Part shown: positions 43,871 through 54,834 of the stretch, one piece after another
Layout of the letters: each line of letters begins with the position of its first letter
How positions within the stretch are numbered: position 1 is the first letter of the stretch
Assembly: GCF_043290135.1 (NCBI RefSeq)
Contig: NC_134710.1
Coordinates: forward strand, 462,001,376-462,065,375
Length of the DNA: 64,000 bases
Origin: Rhipicephalus microplus
Lineage: Eukaryota; Arthropoda; Arachnida; Ixodida; Ixodidae
Direction: 5' to 3'
Made by a program: the position numbers and the translations under genes
The notes under the pieces: generated by a model
Databases searched by the model: none
Seen by the model: the letters and a program-made list of their open reading frames with translations, nothing else
Told to the model about the DNA's origin: nothing

Positions 43871-45233
43871 AGCAGTCGAGCTGGTGGCTCTGGCTAGCCT
43901 CGGCTTGGCTCGCCGTGAAGGTGGGTGACGTCACGGGTAACATGCTGCGCCAAAAGCGTCAGCATGTGTGCCTGGGGCAGCTTATCTCCGCTAGGAGGGA
44001 AGGGGTGGTATCGTTGTGTTTGGCCGCACGGACGGACGACCCCAGTGATCTAGCGACGCATGTTCGAGGGGTTTCGCGCATGCGGAATACCGGCGCCCTA
44101 ACGTCCTGGTTACGCATGTCGCTTGGGTACCCTGCACTTAAAACTCTTTTTTTTTTAGCAGTGCGCTCTCCGTTAACAGGCAGGCGTTGTCCGTGTTCGC
44201 ATGGAGCACGGAGCCTGACATGACCGCCACCAAAGATGCGCATGTTCGCTGGAACTCAACACTATAACACCCGCGAGCAAAGCGAGTAGCTCAAACAACC
44301 CTACGCATCCATAAAGACGGAGAGAGGAGCAGGCGGAGGCGCCGCGTTGGCGCCGGGGCGAGCGAGCAAAACCGCCACGACGACGCCGAATGGCAAACGC
44401 GCAATTCGACACGGGTGCCAGTTGAAAGGCGCTTCACGAGCGTGCTGCGAGTTCTTTAGGAATGCTAATTTTCTTGTTTTTTGCCTCTACCTTGAAAAGG
44501 AGTTTAACTGACTACATGAAGGGCACCACGATGCTATGACCCACTTTTGAATTTTTTCTAATATGGTACTTCGTCACTTCATGCTATTCCTTGAATTGAA
44601 TTTTCGGTAAGTTAGCAGTTTTTCAGCTTTCTTTTCTCTATTACAACCTCGAACGTTACGGACATAATTCTATATTGTGAAATGGATTTTCATCATGTTT
44701 TCTAGGTTAAAATTTCATCACTTTCTTTGAATACGTCCTTTTTTGCTTCATTGGCCACCTTATAGAGCATTTCTTCTATCAGACGCAGCGTTAAGGTGCC
44801 GTGTAATGTCACGAGTGCTTTTGCGTATCCTGCTTTTTGCTATCACTCCTATTTTCACCTGCAACTATATACCTTCAAAGTGGTAATGTAGGTATTTCGA
44901 GCAATAATATTATTCTACTTACGCACTGATATAATAAACGATACGGCACCAACACGCACACGCACCTTGGCAATCGTAGTGTGTTTTCGAATGTGCGACT
45001 TGCTCACAAGCTACGCCTTTGAACGTGTGGCGTCAAAGGTTTTAAATTTCTCACCAGTGGGCGCAAGGGCAGTGTCTTGACAGACGCCTTCAGCAGTGAT
45101 TGATTTAGCCACCACTGTGTTTAATTCAGGCACAAGCACACTAAATAAACCGACATCTATACGATTTCTCGCTGGGACCTCACAGTATGTACCTGCTTGG
45201 GTACCATCACAACTAGAAAAGCAAAATTTCTAG

Positions 45234-46774
45234 AATTTTTAAGCAGTTGAAAAAAAAACGTTTTTACCCCTTTTTTTAAAATTCTGAAAAAATGGAAAAG
45301 AACAACTTTTGAGGGTATTGCAATAGGTTTTTGGGCAGTTCCCAAGCAGTGACTTATAACATGTAAATAACAAAATTTAAGTGCATTCTCCTTTTTCACA
45401 AAGAAATACTGCATTGAACAGATTGAAGGCGGGCCAGAAGCACCACCATGAACTTAATTCAGCTCCCTGTGAATAGGTGCGGCTTCCAAGAAATATTATG
45501 GCAGTTAGAATAAATAACCCAGAAAGATCTATTTCCTCCAGGCTTCGACCCTGAAAACATTGAACAAGATGGTAAAAGTACAACGTGAAACCTCTTATTT
45601 AGAGTCGGTATCACTGGCTCCATCTGTAGCTTTCATTATTTTGTTAAAATGTTGCATTGAGAAAAGTGTAACAGCTGTTGCAGTTCTAACAGACAGGGAG
45701 TCTCCGTTTCCCGCCAACAGTTTTCCTGACTAAGAAGTGCATCCACACGTCGGAAATTGGCACAATCATTGCAGAATCTGCTTGCACGAGGCTTTATGAG
45801 CGGACTTTCGCCACAGGCTGCAGAAGTGTATGAGGGAATGTAAAAAAAGAAAAGAGCTATAACGGGTACGAAAACATGAGAACCGCCCCCAACGTGACCA
45901 CACCCGAACGATAAAGCTACGGTATAGACTCAAGCTAAGCTGACGCTGACTTCATGTGATGTCTGGTGTTTTGGTGTGGTGCGCGACGTTTTGGTTTCAT
46001 GTTCAACGTTGGGTGTTGCCTAAGCTTCATTTCGGCATACTTCACCCACGGAAATTTTGGTTAATGTTTCCAACGGTACTAAAAAAAGGAAAATTACATT
46101 TTTTTTTGGCACTAGGCATCTCTAGTCACAACTACGTGACAACAAGTTGATCTGGCCTTGCAAGACTTTTTGCGCATGGTCCGAAAATGCGGCTGATGCT
46201 CCCGAAAACACGCAACCCAAATATTATAACGCAACACACAGCCTGGAATTCGCAATGAATTCTCACAAAAAATCTGCTAAAAATTGCTTACTCTTCTCTA
46301 TACAAATGACCGCAGAAGCTCAAAAATCACTTGTCGTGGCCATTAGATTAGCCATTGGCTGATGGCGAGCTTGGTCGTTACATGGATCGCTGTGGGAGGC
46401 TGTGACTTGTCCACGCGTGCGCGAGTAATTGCACTGAGCAGCCGCTTATTTAAAAAAAGACAACCAAAAGGTGCCTAGCTTAGCTTCCAGTGCTTTTGTC
46501 GGAATGAGAATAGACAGATAGCGATTGAAGCGTCCGAGAAATCTTGTACTGGACGGATTAACAAAAAAATTGCGGTGGTGAATTCTTGAGGCCATAAGCT
46601 CATGGTAGGAATCCATTTCATGGCTGCTTGAAAAAGTGTTGCAGGGCTCCTTAAAACCGATAGCAGAAATTCGTTTTGGAGAAATTTCTGCGTCGGTGTC
46701 GGCATGAGTTTCGGTGTTGGAGTCGTTGGTTGTGAACGAAGAGTCATCGTATTGTCCGTGACCAAACACGCAAA
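45234..46774. other. Unassigned DNA right of the array
   Basis: This should be the original right flank of the amplified block. A minus-strand frame of 112 codons (46,784-46,446, ATG start, MDSFCVFGHGQYDD) is open, but I recognise no family. It could be an old repeat. Nothing else stands out. Confidence 0.35.
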
Positions 46775-47815
46775 AAGAATCCATTACCCTTTGTATACAG
46801 AATCAGTGGTCATAACTTATTGTTTGTTACTGAATGTAAATATTCTGGCCTCGTGATCACGTCGAACCTTAGGTGGAATAGTCACATAGCTTATATTAAA
46901 AATAATGTCATGAAAAAGCTTGGATTTCTGAGAACCTTGTCTAAATGCACGAGCAACATAACATTATTGGCATACAAGACATACATTAGGCCACTGTTAG
47001 AATACGCTGCTCCTGTCTGGGGTCCCTACAACCAACCACAAGTGAAATTGAGGGCATATAACGGAAATCAGTCAGATTCAATTTCAATTCCTATCATCGT
47101 CACACATTCGTAAGTGCTTTACTACAAGACGCGAACCTTGAACCTCTAGAGACACGACACCATCGAGAAAGACTTAAAATGTTTTAACTAATTCACCATG
47201 AACTTGTTAAAATAGACTAGGACTTGTACATCAAACCGTGAGACCGGCACCCTACTCGCTCATCTCATTCACCCTAATTAACTGAATTTTCCTGCCGAAC
47301 CAACATCTTCAAACAGTCTTTTTTTCCTCGTTCCATTCGTGAATAGAATGCATTGCCTGAACATGTACTCCAGACCCCAACTATATTGTCTTTTGTCCAT
47401 GCTCTTATTAATCTGTGACATAAGCTGTTTCAACACAAACATATTCTTTTTGTTTCTGAGCTGAGCGCTCGATAATTAAGTGCTGTTTTGCACATTCTTG
47501 TAACGTTTTCTTTTTTTTTTCATTCCTCTGTCATTATTTTTTAGTTACGGTTTGTTTTTTTGTTCTGTTGTTTTTCTCTACGTTATTTGTTGCCGGCATT
47601 TTCACCTGCAATACTTTGTGTTTTTTTATACTGTTTCCAGTGTTTCCATGCTGTAAATACTGATCAAGACAGAACTCTTACAATTTTTTTTTCTTTTTCC
47701 GACAATGTGTATTCACAGTTCTTTACTTTTCTACTTGTAGCTTTTTGTACAACCCGCTCCTGCTTATGGCTTGCAAAGCAAGTCTGCAGAAATAAATAAA
47801 TAAATAAATGAATAA
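46775..47815 (+). mobile_element. CR1-like LINE, 5'-truncated 3' fragment
   Basis: Plus-strand reading gives the end of an RT thumb: ECKYSGLVITSNLRWNSHI, KKLGFLRTLSKCTSN, LLAYKTYIRPLLEYAAPVW (open 46,820-47,113). Further C-terminal motifs in shifted frames follow (DANLEPLETRRHRERLKMF, RSSHSPN). A long 3' UTR and an AAATAAATAAAT tail (~47,789-47,815) complete it. This is a typical 5'-truncated insertion. It is a different family from LINE-D, whose tail is GATT-type. Confidence 0.75.
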
Positions 47816-47821
47816 TATTGT

Positions 47822-48045
47822 GCTCGGTGACGAGAGCCTGCATGTATAAAGCTTTTTGTTGGACGAATCCGAAGGTCGCGGGCTTGATCCCAGTTGCATT
47901 TCGATGCACGCAAAATGGTTGAGGCCCTCGTGCTGTACGATGCCATTGAAGTTAAAGGTAAAAAGGTCCGCAGCTCTTCGCTACGACGTCTCTCACAATC
48001 ACATCGTGGATTCAAGACATAACACTCCAGATAATAATATACCTG
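47822..48045 (+). mobile_element. Old tRNA-derived SINE, diverged Ruka-like
   Basis: A B-box-like GGGCTTGATCC (~47,880) is followed by GCATTTCGATGCACGC, GAGGCCCTCGTGCTGTACGATG and GACGTCTCTCACAATCACATCGTGG, in the order found in the SINE at 17,828. The A box is not recognisable. AATAATAT flanks it at 47,811 and 48,035, a possible short target duplication. It abuts the tail of the preceding LINE. Confidence 0.6.
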
Positions 48046-48108
48046 TGCCCCTCCCCCTCAAGAAACAAAACAAAAAACAAGTCGCACTTCTGTGGGCAAA
48101 AGAGAGCA

Positions 48109-48143
48109 ATTGCGTCACCCCCGGAAGCTTTTCAGGCCTGCGC
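48109..48143 (+). repeat. P-type element left terminal inverted repeat
   Basis: Reads inward ATTGCGTCACCCCCGG, then AAGCTTTTCAGGCCTGCGC. It pairs with the reverse complement of 52,713-52,750 with three one-base gaps and one or two mismatches. Confidence 0.85.
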
Positions 48144-48282
48144 GTCCCGTGACGTGACGCCGACGACGTCACATCGCGCCGGCCGCCCTTCGCTGGGTGG
48201 CTGCGCCAGCCGCGAGCGCTTGCCGCGCGCGCCCTTCACGCCTACTGACTCAGGCGAGGTTCCTTGACACCATGTCCGCATG

Positions 48283-48550
48283 ATTTATCAAGGTATCGAT
48301 TGAATGTATGGTTTAACGCGCTGACGCAACGCAGGCGATGAAGCGCGCCGTAGGGGAGGGCTCAGGATTAGGTTTGACTACCTGGGAATCTTTATTGTGT
48401 GCTGAAATCTCGTACACACGGGCGTTTTTGCTTTTCGCCTCCCTCAGAAATGCGGCCGCCGCAGCCGGGTATCGAAACCGCGCCCTAGTGCTCAGCAGCG
48501 CAACGCCTTAGCCACTGAGCCACTGCGGCGGGGGAATTTATCAAGGTATC
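48283..48550 (-). mobile_element. tRNA-derived SINE inside the P element, 15-bp TSD
   Basis: The body is 48,298-48,535. On the minus strand it starts CCGCAGTGGCTCAGTGGCTA (A box), has a B box GGTTTCGATAC and continues GGAGGCGAAAAG, AAAGATTCCCAGGTAGTC, with a short 3' end CATACATTCAAT. ATTTATCAAGGTATC occurs perfectly at 48,283-48,297 and 48,536-48,550. It is a Ruka-type SINE of a different subfamily from that at 17,828. It lies between the left TIR and the transposase stop, so it does not disrupt coding. Confidence 0.88.
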
Positions 48551-49287
48551 AAGAAATAATGAATATCGTGAATGGAATAATGCATATTTATTTATCACAG
48601 CCAGCAGACGACAGGCAACACAAGATGTTGCCCTTAATGCTGAAAATATGCCAAAAGTACAAAACACAATATCGTGCCACATAAAACTCAGAAAACAAAA
48701 CAGATTGTAACAGCAAAAACATCCCCGAGCTTTGGAACAAAAAAAGCACACTTTCATTTACATTGTAGGTTAGAGGAAAACATACCATTCGTTTATCATA
48801 GTAGCAGTAGCAACACAAGGTATCAGGTTCAAACACTTGCCAAAAAATACAATACATAAGAACACTGGTGACTAAATTGTGGTCCACAGCATGATAAACG
48901 ACAGAAAGAATAGTAATTCTACTGCCACAAGTAGGTGCATGTCCTAGAGAAAAAAATCAAACAAAAATTTAAGAAAAAATAAATCACAGTGCACAACACG
49001 TGTGTACACAGAGTACACAAGGAAAGTGTACACAGCTCAGGTACCAAAACAGACTGTACAACTGCTACAGTAGGCACCGAGGCGGTTCGAGTTAAAAAAA
49101 AAGGAAAAAACTAGTACAGCACTTTTAAAAGCTAACATTTTGTAAAGAGATACAAAACTAGAAACAAGGCTCATTTTACATAAGGCAGAAGTATACCAAG
49201 GAAATCAAGTCATGACTATGCAATCAAATACACTCAGTGCATTTTCACAAGAATAAATGTGAAGAAGAAGACGCGACGCTTGGAAAA
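48551..49287. other. P element 3' non-coding region
   Basis: AT-rich DNA between the SINE and the transposase stop codon. On the minus strand an AATAAA lies near 48,592, a possible polyadenylation signal. There is no other gene. Confidence 0.5.
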
Positions 49288-51940
49288 TTACATTCCAAGA
49301 AAAATTCGGGCCTTTCTATTTTTCGCCTTCTGATCTTTTTCAATGCGTAAAAGATCGTTCCTTTGCTTGCACAAGTTGTTGAGCATTATATTTGCTGCAC
49401 AGTTTGCAACCAATGTGATGAGGAGCTCGTAGGTGTGCCCGTTCTCACACGTATTTATGTCCTCAAGCCTTCGCAGAGAGTCCAGTGTAAGTTGCCGAAC
49501 GACATTCTTTTGGTTTGGCCCATAGAGAAACTGGGTAGACGTACTTTTGGTCATGAGCTTTCTAACTACAACCTCTGTGTACATAACTACTGCAATTACA
49601 AGAGCAGAAGGAAATTTGAGGCCAACCCGATCCAGTTGTGCGATTAAAGAATGGGTGTCCTCTCCTGTTTCGGCCGTATTTCCGGTAACGACCAACTGCC
49701 TCTGGCAGCTTTCACACTTGAGAACTTTCATTGCAGCGCGTGCACATTACCCACCAACATAACCAATCACCGGCATTTGTGCTCTGAGCTCATCAAGGTC
49801 AGCATCGCTAACATGAACACTAAAAGAAGTGCCCGCATCCCTGACACTGTCCGTCTCTTCGATGCCTCTGAGATCAATGTTGCTCATCCTTGGAAGGGCA
49901 TTTTGAAGGCGAATCCTTCCCTCGGTTTCGCAAAGCTGGTGAACAGATATGTGATACTGCCCACCAGCCATCTGCCTGTACTGTCCAAAGCGACTCTCGA
50001 GGGGATCCGTCTGGACTTTCCCTAGCAGGATGTACTTAAAGTGAAGCTTACTAACGCAGTACTTCACCAATGCCAAAAGGGATTGAGCAGAGAGCCTCGA
50101 GGCACTCAATGTCTCCTGGGTAAGTACTCCGGTGTCGTGCCTATAAAATTCCCACACATCGAGCCATGTGATAAAAGCGCTTAGAAAGCTTGCCTTTGGG
50201 TCATTTGTGTGGTTTGACATGGGCTCTTCGTAAACATTACGGTGATGGAAGCCCTTACTAGGTGTCTTTACATTGACAATGCTCCACCAACGAAGAAATA
50301 TTTTGATGAACTCGGCGGTTGCTGTAGCATGTTGAAAATCCGTATGACCCTTGCGAGCGGCCAGGGCTTCAGCTTCGTGCGAATTAAAAACCTGCAGTAC
50401 GAGTTTGACGTCCTGTCGCTCAAAGCTGCTTGGATTTAGAGCTTTTGACGCCAAGCCATACCCAGACTTTAGAAGCAGGGGTGACTCCTCTTTATGCAAA
50501 TCTCTCAAATGCTTAATGAAGCAGTCAGCTTGCATTCGGGATGAACTTTATTGTTCGAAAGCTCGAAGCGTGGGTAGAAAAAGCAAGTTCCAGCATTTTT
50601 CTGGTTGAGCCAGTTGTTTCTTATGCATTTAAATAGATGTACAGCATCCACCACGTAAAATAACGGCCGATCTGGGTCTGCCGGATGCGGGTAAACAGGG
50701 CTTAGCTTTGGTTCTGGCAGAAACATTTTCATTGCCTTCCTGTTCAGCGAGTTATTGTCACAGAAAACGGCTATGACCCTATATCCAATTTCTTCCAAGC
50801 CCAAGATCACCTTCTTCAGCATGCAATGAAGATATTCACCCTGTAAGGTTTTTACCGGAAGAATGTGCGCCACCTCCTTGAATGCGCTCAGCAAACTTTG
50901 TATCATAAACACGTGCACCGATGTGGCCGCTTCGTTGGAGTTAACTGCTGCACCACATATGTTCCCACCTTTGTAATCTAAACAAGGTTTGATATGAATC
51001 TCGTCAAACATCAGCGTCACAGTGTGTTCATGTGGCGGCAGATGTTTGAATCTCTGAGACACATACTGAAGGAAAGTGTCGTCAGAAGAATCAACTTGTG
51101 GGCACATTTGAATAGACGAGCACACATTTCTAATAGTGCTTGGGTGGGGCAAAGTTAGTGTACCTGTGCTTCTAAGGAACTTGTAGGCATGTGGTGATAT
51201 TGTACGCAAGATGCATGCAAAGACCATCACCTGTGCGCTATACTGAATGCGCTCTGCAGAAAGGAGTAGTAGCTGCTCCTTGATGAAGTTCACCGTCTCT
51301 TTCTTGCCTTCATCAATGCTGGCTTCCAATTTGTCCAGAAGGGAATGTATTGCTTGAGCCAGGTGGCGATAAGTGCAGCGCTCCTCAGACACCATCGACA
51401 GGTTGTTCAAAATTTCCAACAAGGAACTTACTTTTTGAACTAAGTGTGGTACAACAGCGCTACCAAGGTTCTTGATTGGTGAACCTTGATAGCAGGCAAA
51501 GACTTCAATGTTTGCAAACACGGTCAATGACGCATTCAAACAAGGTTCACGATAGTCGATAATGTTCAAAAACATGGAGCACTCTTTTTTATGAATCACA
51601 GTCCACTTCGGAGACACTGACACCCCTTGCAGGCGAGCCCTTAGTTCTTCGAGGGACGAAAACCGGTCTCGTTCTTGCTCCGCTTCATATGACGCCAGCG
51701 ACTCTTCTACAGCACGGGCGAGTTGGGAGGCTTCTTGTTGGTTCCTCTTGGTGTCAGGGGTTTTCTCGTGCTCTGGTCTCTTACTGATAGGTAGGACGGA
51801 CAGCCGGGAAATACTGTTGGGACAGATCCAGGACGCAACCGTGGTACTGGGAGTGCAACTTCAATAACTCTTCCTGTCCTTGGATCCGTGTACGATGTCG
51901 TCTTCTCGATGCATGAAGCTTCGAAATGATCTGCGCACAC
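49288..51940 (-). pseudogene. P-element transposase, exon 2 (THAP C-half to C-terminus)
   Basis: Exon 2 starts at 51,940 after the acceptor GTTTGTGCAG and reads VCADHFEAS (last zinc ligands of THAP), then RPGSVPTVFPGCPSYLS. A one-base frameshift (~51,745-51,785) leads into a coiled coil (ARAVEESLASYEAEQ). An RNase-H-like catalytic region follows with TLMFDEIHIKP (Asp ~51,005), AVFCDNNSLNRK (Asp ~50,759), YVVDAVHLFKCIRNN (~50,648) and TDPLESRFGQYRQ (Glu ~49,998), the P-element/THAP9 D-D-E pattern. A second frameshift lies at ~50,505-50,535, and a TAA at 49,749-49,747 interrupts before MKVLKCESC. The normal stop is at 49,288. Total length without breaks is ~880 codons, similar to THAP9-type proteins. 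Confidence 0.9.
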
Positions 51941-52375
51941 CTGCACAAACGTTTCAAGAACGTCTGAGACGCCACTTCTCAAAAGAAAAAAGTGCGCTCC
52001 CATTTGCATGACCGTGTTTACAGTCCGTGTAGCTAAAACAAAGTCTACCTACGTTTCGCAAGCATCTAAATAAAAGCGCTGCGCTAAGCGCTACAAGCAA
52101 CATGAAAGGAAACACGGGAGCGTGATGTCACCGCACTCCACGAAGCGCTTCCACCGAGAGCTTGCAAAAATGGATGACACCACGGCAGTGTTAGTGAACA
52201 AAGCGCAGCTGACCATCCTTGCTGAGAACGTGCCTTTCTGGGCGATTCTCATCAACTGCTGGCCTCAGCGCTTCGCGAGGCCCGGCGGCCACACGCTCAA
52301 GTATTTCCCATTATAGGTGATTTCTACCCGAACAAGCAACGACAAGCTAACAACAGAAGCATCTCAAATCCTTAC
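51941..52375 (-). other. Intron within the transposase THAP domain
   Basis: A 435-bp phase-0 intron: donor AAG|GTAAGG at 52,376/52,375 and acceptor TTTGTGCAG| at 51,941. Removing it joins TSCTK to VCADHF and restores the C2-CH zinc motif of the THAP domain. Confidence 0.85.
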
Positions 52376-52528
52376 CTTAGTGCACGAAGTCGGTACGAAG
52401 TTCTTTCTAGGATTGGCGTGTAGCCATTGTTTGAGAGCGTCGGCGTCTTTAGGGAAGGAAAACACTTGTATCTTCTTTCCTATTTTGTAGTTGCCGGTGC
52501 ATCCGGGTACAACACACTTATTCGGTAT
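52376..52528 (-). pseudogene. P-element transposase, exon 1 (THAP N-half)
   Basis: 51 codons read IPNKCVVPGCTGNYK (first two zinc Cys), IQVFSFPKDADALKQWLHA (conserved Phe-Pro and Trp) and NPRKNFVPTSCTK. THAP proteins commonly begin MPxxC. Here the codon at the start position is ATA (52,528-52,526), no in-frame ATG lies upstream before a stop, and the start is therefore probably lost. The domain is the sequence-specific DNA-binding module that recognises the transposon ends. Confidence 0.85.
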
Positions 52529-52712
52529 TGTCACATCACTCCAGCATCACGCACGGAAACGAAATTGCCGCAAAACAACAATGGAAAGCAACAAACTTGA
52601 AACACCGTCAACACCACGCCGCCGAACCGTCACCCCCGCCGCCCGCGCTGCGCTCGCTGCCACTGCGGCTTTCCCGAGAGTCGGCTGGGCGGAACTGACG
52701 TCAGATTGCTTG

Positions 52713-52750
52713 GCGCAGGCCTGAAAAGACTTTCCGGGGCTGACGGCAAT
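52713..52750 (-). repeat. P-type element right terminal inverted repeat
   Basis: The reverse complement reads inward ATTGCCGTCAGCCCCGG, then AAAGTCTTTTCAGGCC. It lies 185 bp upstream of the transposase start position. Confidence 0.85.
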
Positions 52751-53134
52751 AGCTGCGAGCACAATGGCCGGTAGCTGAAAAAATATTGCGGGATACCTAA
52801 GCTTCGCTTTTAAGAGTTCAACGTTATAGCGATGTCATGTCCATATAGGGCGCATTTCAAACACTTACCTCTGTATTCAAGAACGCCCTTTCACTCAACG
52901 CTCCACCTTCATTTTAGAAAGTCAATGAGAGTGCCATCTCTAGGCAGGGAAAGTCACTGCATGTCAGTGATAATTTGCTGCTATTCTTGAGTAGTGCAAC
53001 ATCATTTTCAGCTGAGCAGCGGCGCAGTGCGCAACTCGGTCAAGTGAAGGGTGAAAGTCGAGTCAAGGAGCGTTTGTGAATACGGGGATTAGTGCATGAA
53101 ATCTTCTTGAAATTGTCACGCACCCACTACGTGG

Positions 53135-54366
53135 CCTTAAAGGAGCACTGACATCAAATTTCAAGATCGTGATGTGCCCACCTTTCAATCACTTGGTGTG
53201 CATAGGTCTTCTCCCCCAAATTTGAATGACGTCCGTCGAGTAAAAGTTATGTTATTTTGACGTCAAACGGCCTGGAAAAGCTAAGGAGAAAAAACGAAAA
53301 ATAGACTGCCCTGTGACATCGACACTAGTGCTACGTGTTCGGTGTGATACATTCCACAAATACCATTCTGAGTGATGATACGGCAGTAACGATGACGTCG
53401 ATCATCTCTGAGTGTATTTGGAGCCGACTTCCAGCCATGCTCTCACTAGTGGCTCTCCTTGCTGTGTTGAAGCGTGCGTGCGATACATCGTGTCACATGG
53501 ACGGATTTGCCCCACAGCGTGTCAGTTCGGTCATTCAGAGCGGCAATGCGTGCCAGTATGTCTGGGAACCGCTGCGTCGTAAGAACCTGCACGTCGAGGC
53601 GCGGAAAAAGCGGAAAGTGTGTGGCGTTTTATGCCTTTACAAGCCACGAACCTTATTGGAGCCAGTAGGTTGACTTCATACGCGCCGTTTGACAGAGGGA
53701 CAGGACGCCTGTCAACAACAGCCGCATTTGCTCCCTTGACTTTGCGGTGAGCTGCTACAGGGTGAATCTTGTGTTGGCGAACCGGTTGGGTCTCACTGGC
53801 AGTTCGAGGCTTCTTCTCGAGGCCGGAGCTATTCCTACTGTGCGCTGCTGCAGCTGAAAGCAGCGATTCACTCGCCAAACGTCCGGGACATGAGGTGCGT
53901 AGTTGGTGTTCCTGTTCCTGGACAAGGATCGTCACGAATTGCGGCAATACCCGATTTCAGGTTGCTGTCATCATCAATAGCCGATGTTGACCGAGACGAA
54001 TGCGGGGACGACGATATTGGCGACAGAGGCATTTCTACGCCTTCAGAGACACAGCTGCACTGACTGTACGAGCGCTCCTAGCAGACGAAACGCCAGTGCG
54101 ACGTCACCATTTTTCGGGAAAGCGGCATCAACTGTGCAGCGGCCTCGACGTGGCTGCAAGATAGGGCTGCTAGCACTACAGTTTTGGCGGGCTTTCCACC
54201 CATTTTGAACTGCGTTCGATAGCGAATATAACAATTAATATTACAGATACTCAGTCGTCATTCAGATGCGTTTAGGTCGCGAATCGCTACTAGGGGGTCG
54301 GTAGCTACTCGTTGACACAAAAATCTTGACATGAGTAAATTTTATGTCACTGCTCCTCCTTTGAGG
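53135..54366. mobile_element. Non-autonomous inverted-repeat element, about 1.2 kb
   Basis: The left end CCTTAAAGGAGCACTGACAT (53,135) is matched inverted at the right end, where the reverse complement reads CCTCAAAGGAGGAGCAGTGA and then CATAAAATTT (54,335-54,366). The arms are ~28-32 bp with a 3-bp gap and four mismatches. The interior has no transposase motif. The right interior (GTAGCTACTCGTTGACAC) resembles a subterminal sequence I associate with abundant tick MITEs. No clear target duplication. The call rests on the arms. Confidence 0.5.
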
Positions 54367-54834
54367 GAATAGGCGCACTAACATGTGTGGCTTTTGTAGT
54401 AGGTGGCCGGCACTAAACCATAAAGCTGCTATGATCATCACATGTTCTGACCCCCGATGGGAATGTACATTTGTACCACGCATTATTACTGCAATATTTC
54501 ATGGTGCATTGCCAAGCACGTATACAGGCTATAAAGCATGAAAGTTACCTTTGCTGCATTTCCAAGCATGCAGATGAAGTTATTTGCACTGTATTGACAA
54601 GCACAGCCGTAGCTGCGTGTTCGCATCCTCTGCCCACGCAAGCGACCCATCTTCAATCCCTACTCGAACCGAAACGACCGGGGTTCAATTCTTTTTCTGA
54701 CCCAGTATTTTTCTATTTTGTTTCATTTGCATCGTTCTCGATTTTTTGGTCACGCATAAATTGATTTTTCACTCACAACTTGCGATGCTGACACAGATGC
54801 CAGAATTTCGCGAAACGATCTCTTTAACGCTATC
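54367..54834. other. Unassigned non-coding DNA
   Basis: No gene or repeat recognised. Confidence 0.4.

Larger units (their letters stand above)
36601..45233. repeat. Segmental tandem repeat, unit 3 (8,633 bp)
   Basis: Starts with TGGATGATGTGG and ends with AAATTTCTAG, beyond which unrelated DNA begins (TAGAATTTTT). It contains LINE-A 5' end 36,601-37,237, LINE-B 5' half 37,238 to ~40,380, a C-tract at 42,627, the 65-codon frame 43,019-43,216 and the Myb/SANT-like fragment 43,663-43,870. It is shorter because about 290 bp are deleted at ~42,110 (counterpart of about 24,262-24,554 in unit 1). The other stretches hold no recognised gene. Confidence 0.92.
48109..52750 (-). mobile_element. P-element-type DNA transposon
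   Basis: Terminal inverted repeats at 48,109-48,143 and 52,713-52,750 bracket a THAP/RNase-H-like transposase gene on the minus strand (52,528-49,288). The TIRs share ATTGC-CGTCA, CCCCGGAA and TTTTCAGGCCTGCGC. Both subtermini carry GACGTCA-type motifs and are GC-rich. Size is 4,642 bp including a 253-bp SINE plus duplication. P elements use 8-bp target duplications; none is recognisable here, so the flanks have decayed or the exact ends differ by a few bases. The transposase is broken, so the copy is not autonomous. Confidence 0.82.

Noticed and set aside
18797..45233. The three tandem units as an assembly duplication of one locus
   Set aside because: The units differ by many substitutions, indels and lesions (for example the ~290-bp deletion at 42,110 and unit-specific stops), far more than allelic or assembly noise. 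Read-level confirmation is still desirable.
52122..52316. Plus-strand frame beginning MMSPHSTKRF as a gene
   Set aside because: It falls entirely inside the transposase intron on the opposite strand and has no motif support.
53335..53673. Plus-strand 112-codon frame as a gene
   Set aside because: It lies within the inverted-repeat element, has no recognisable domain and its composition matches the surrounding non-coding DNA.
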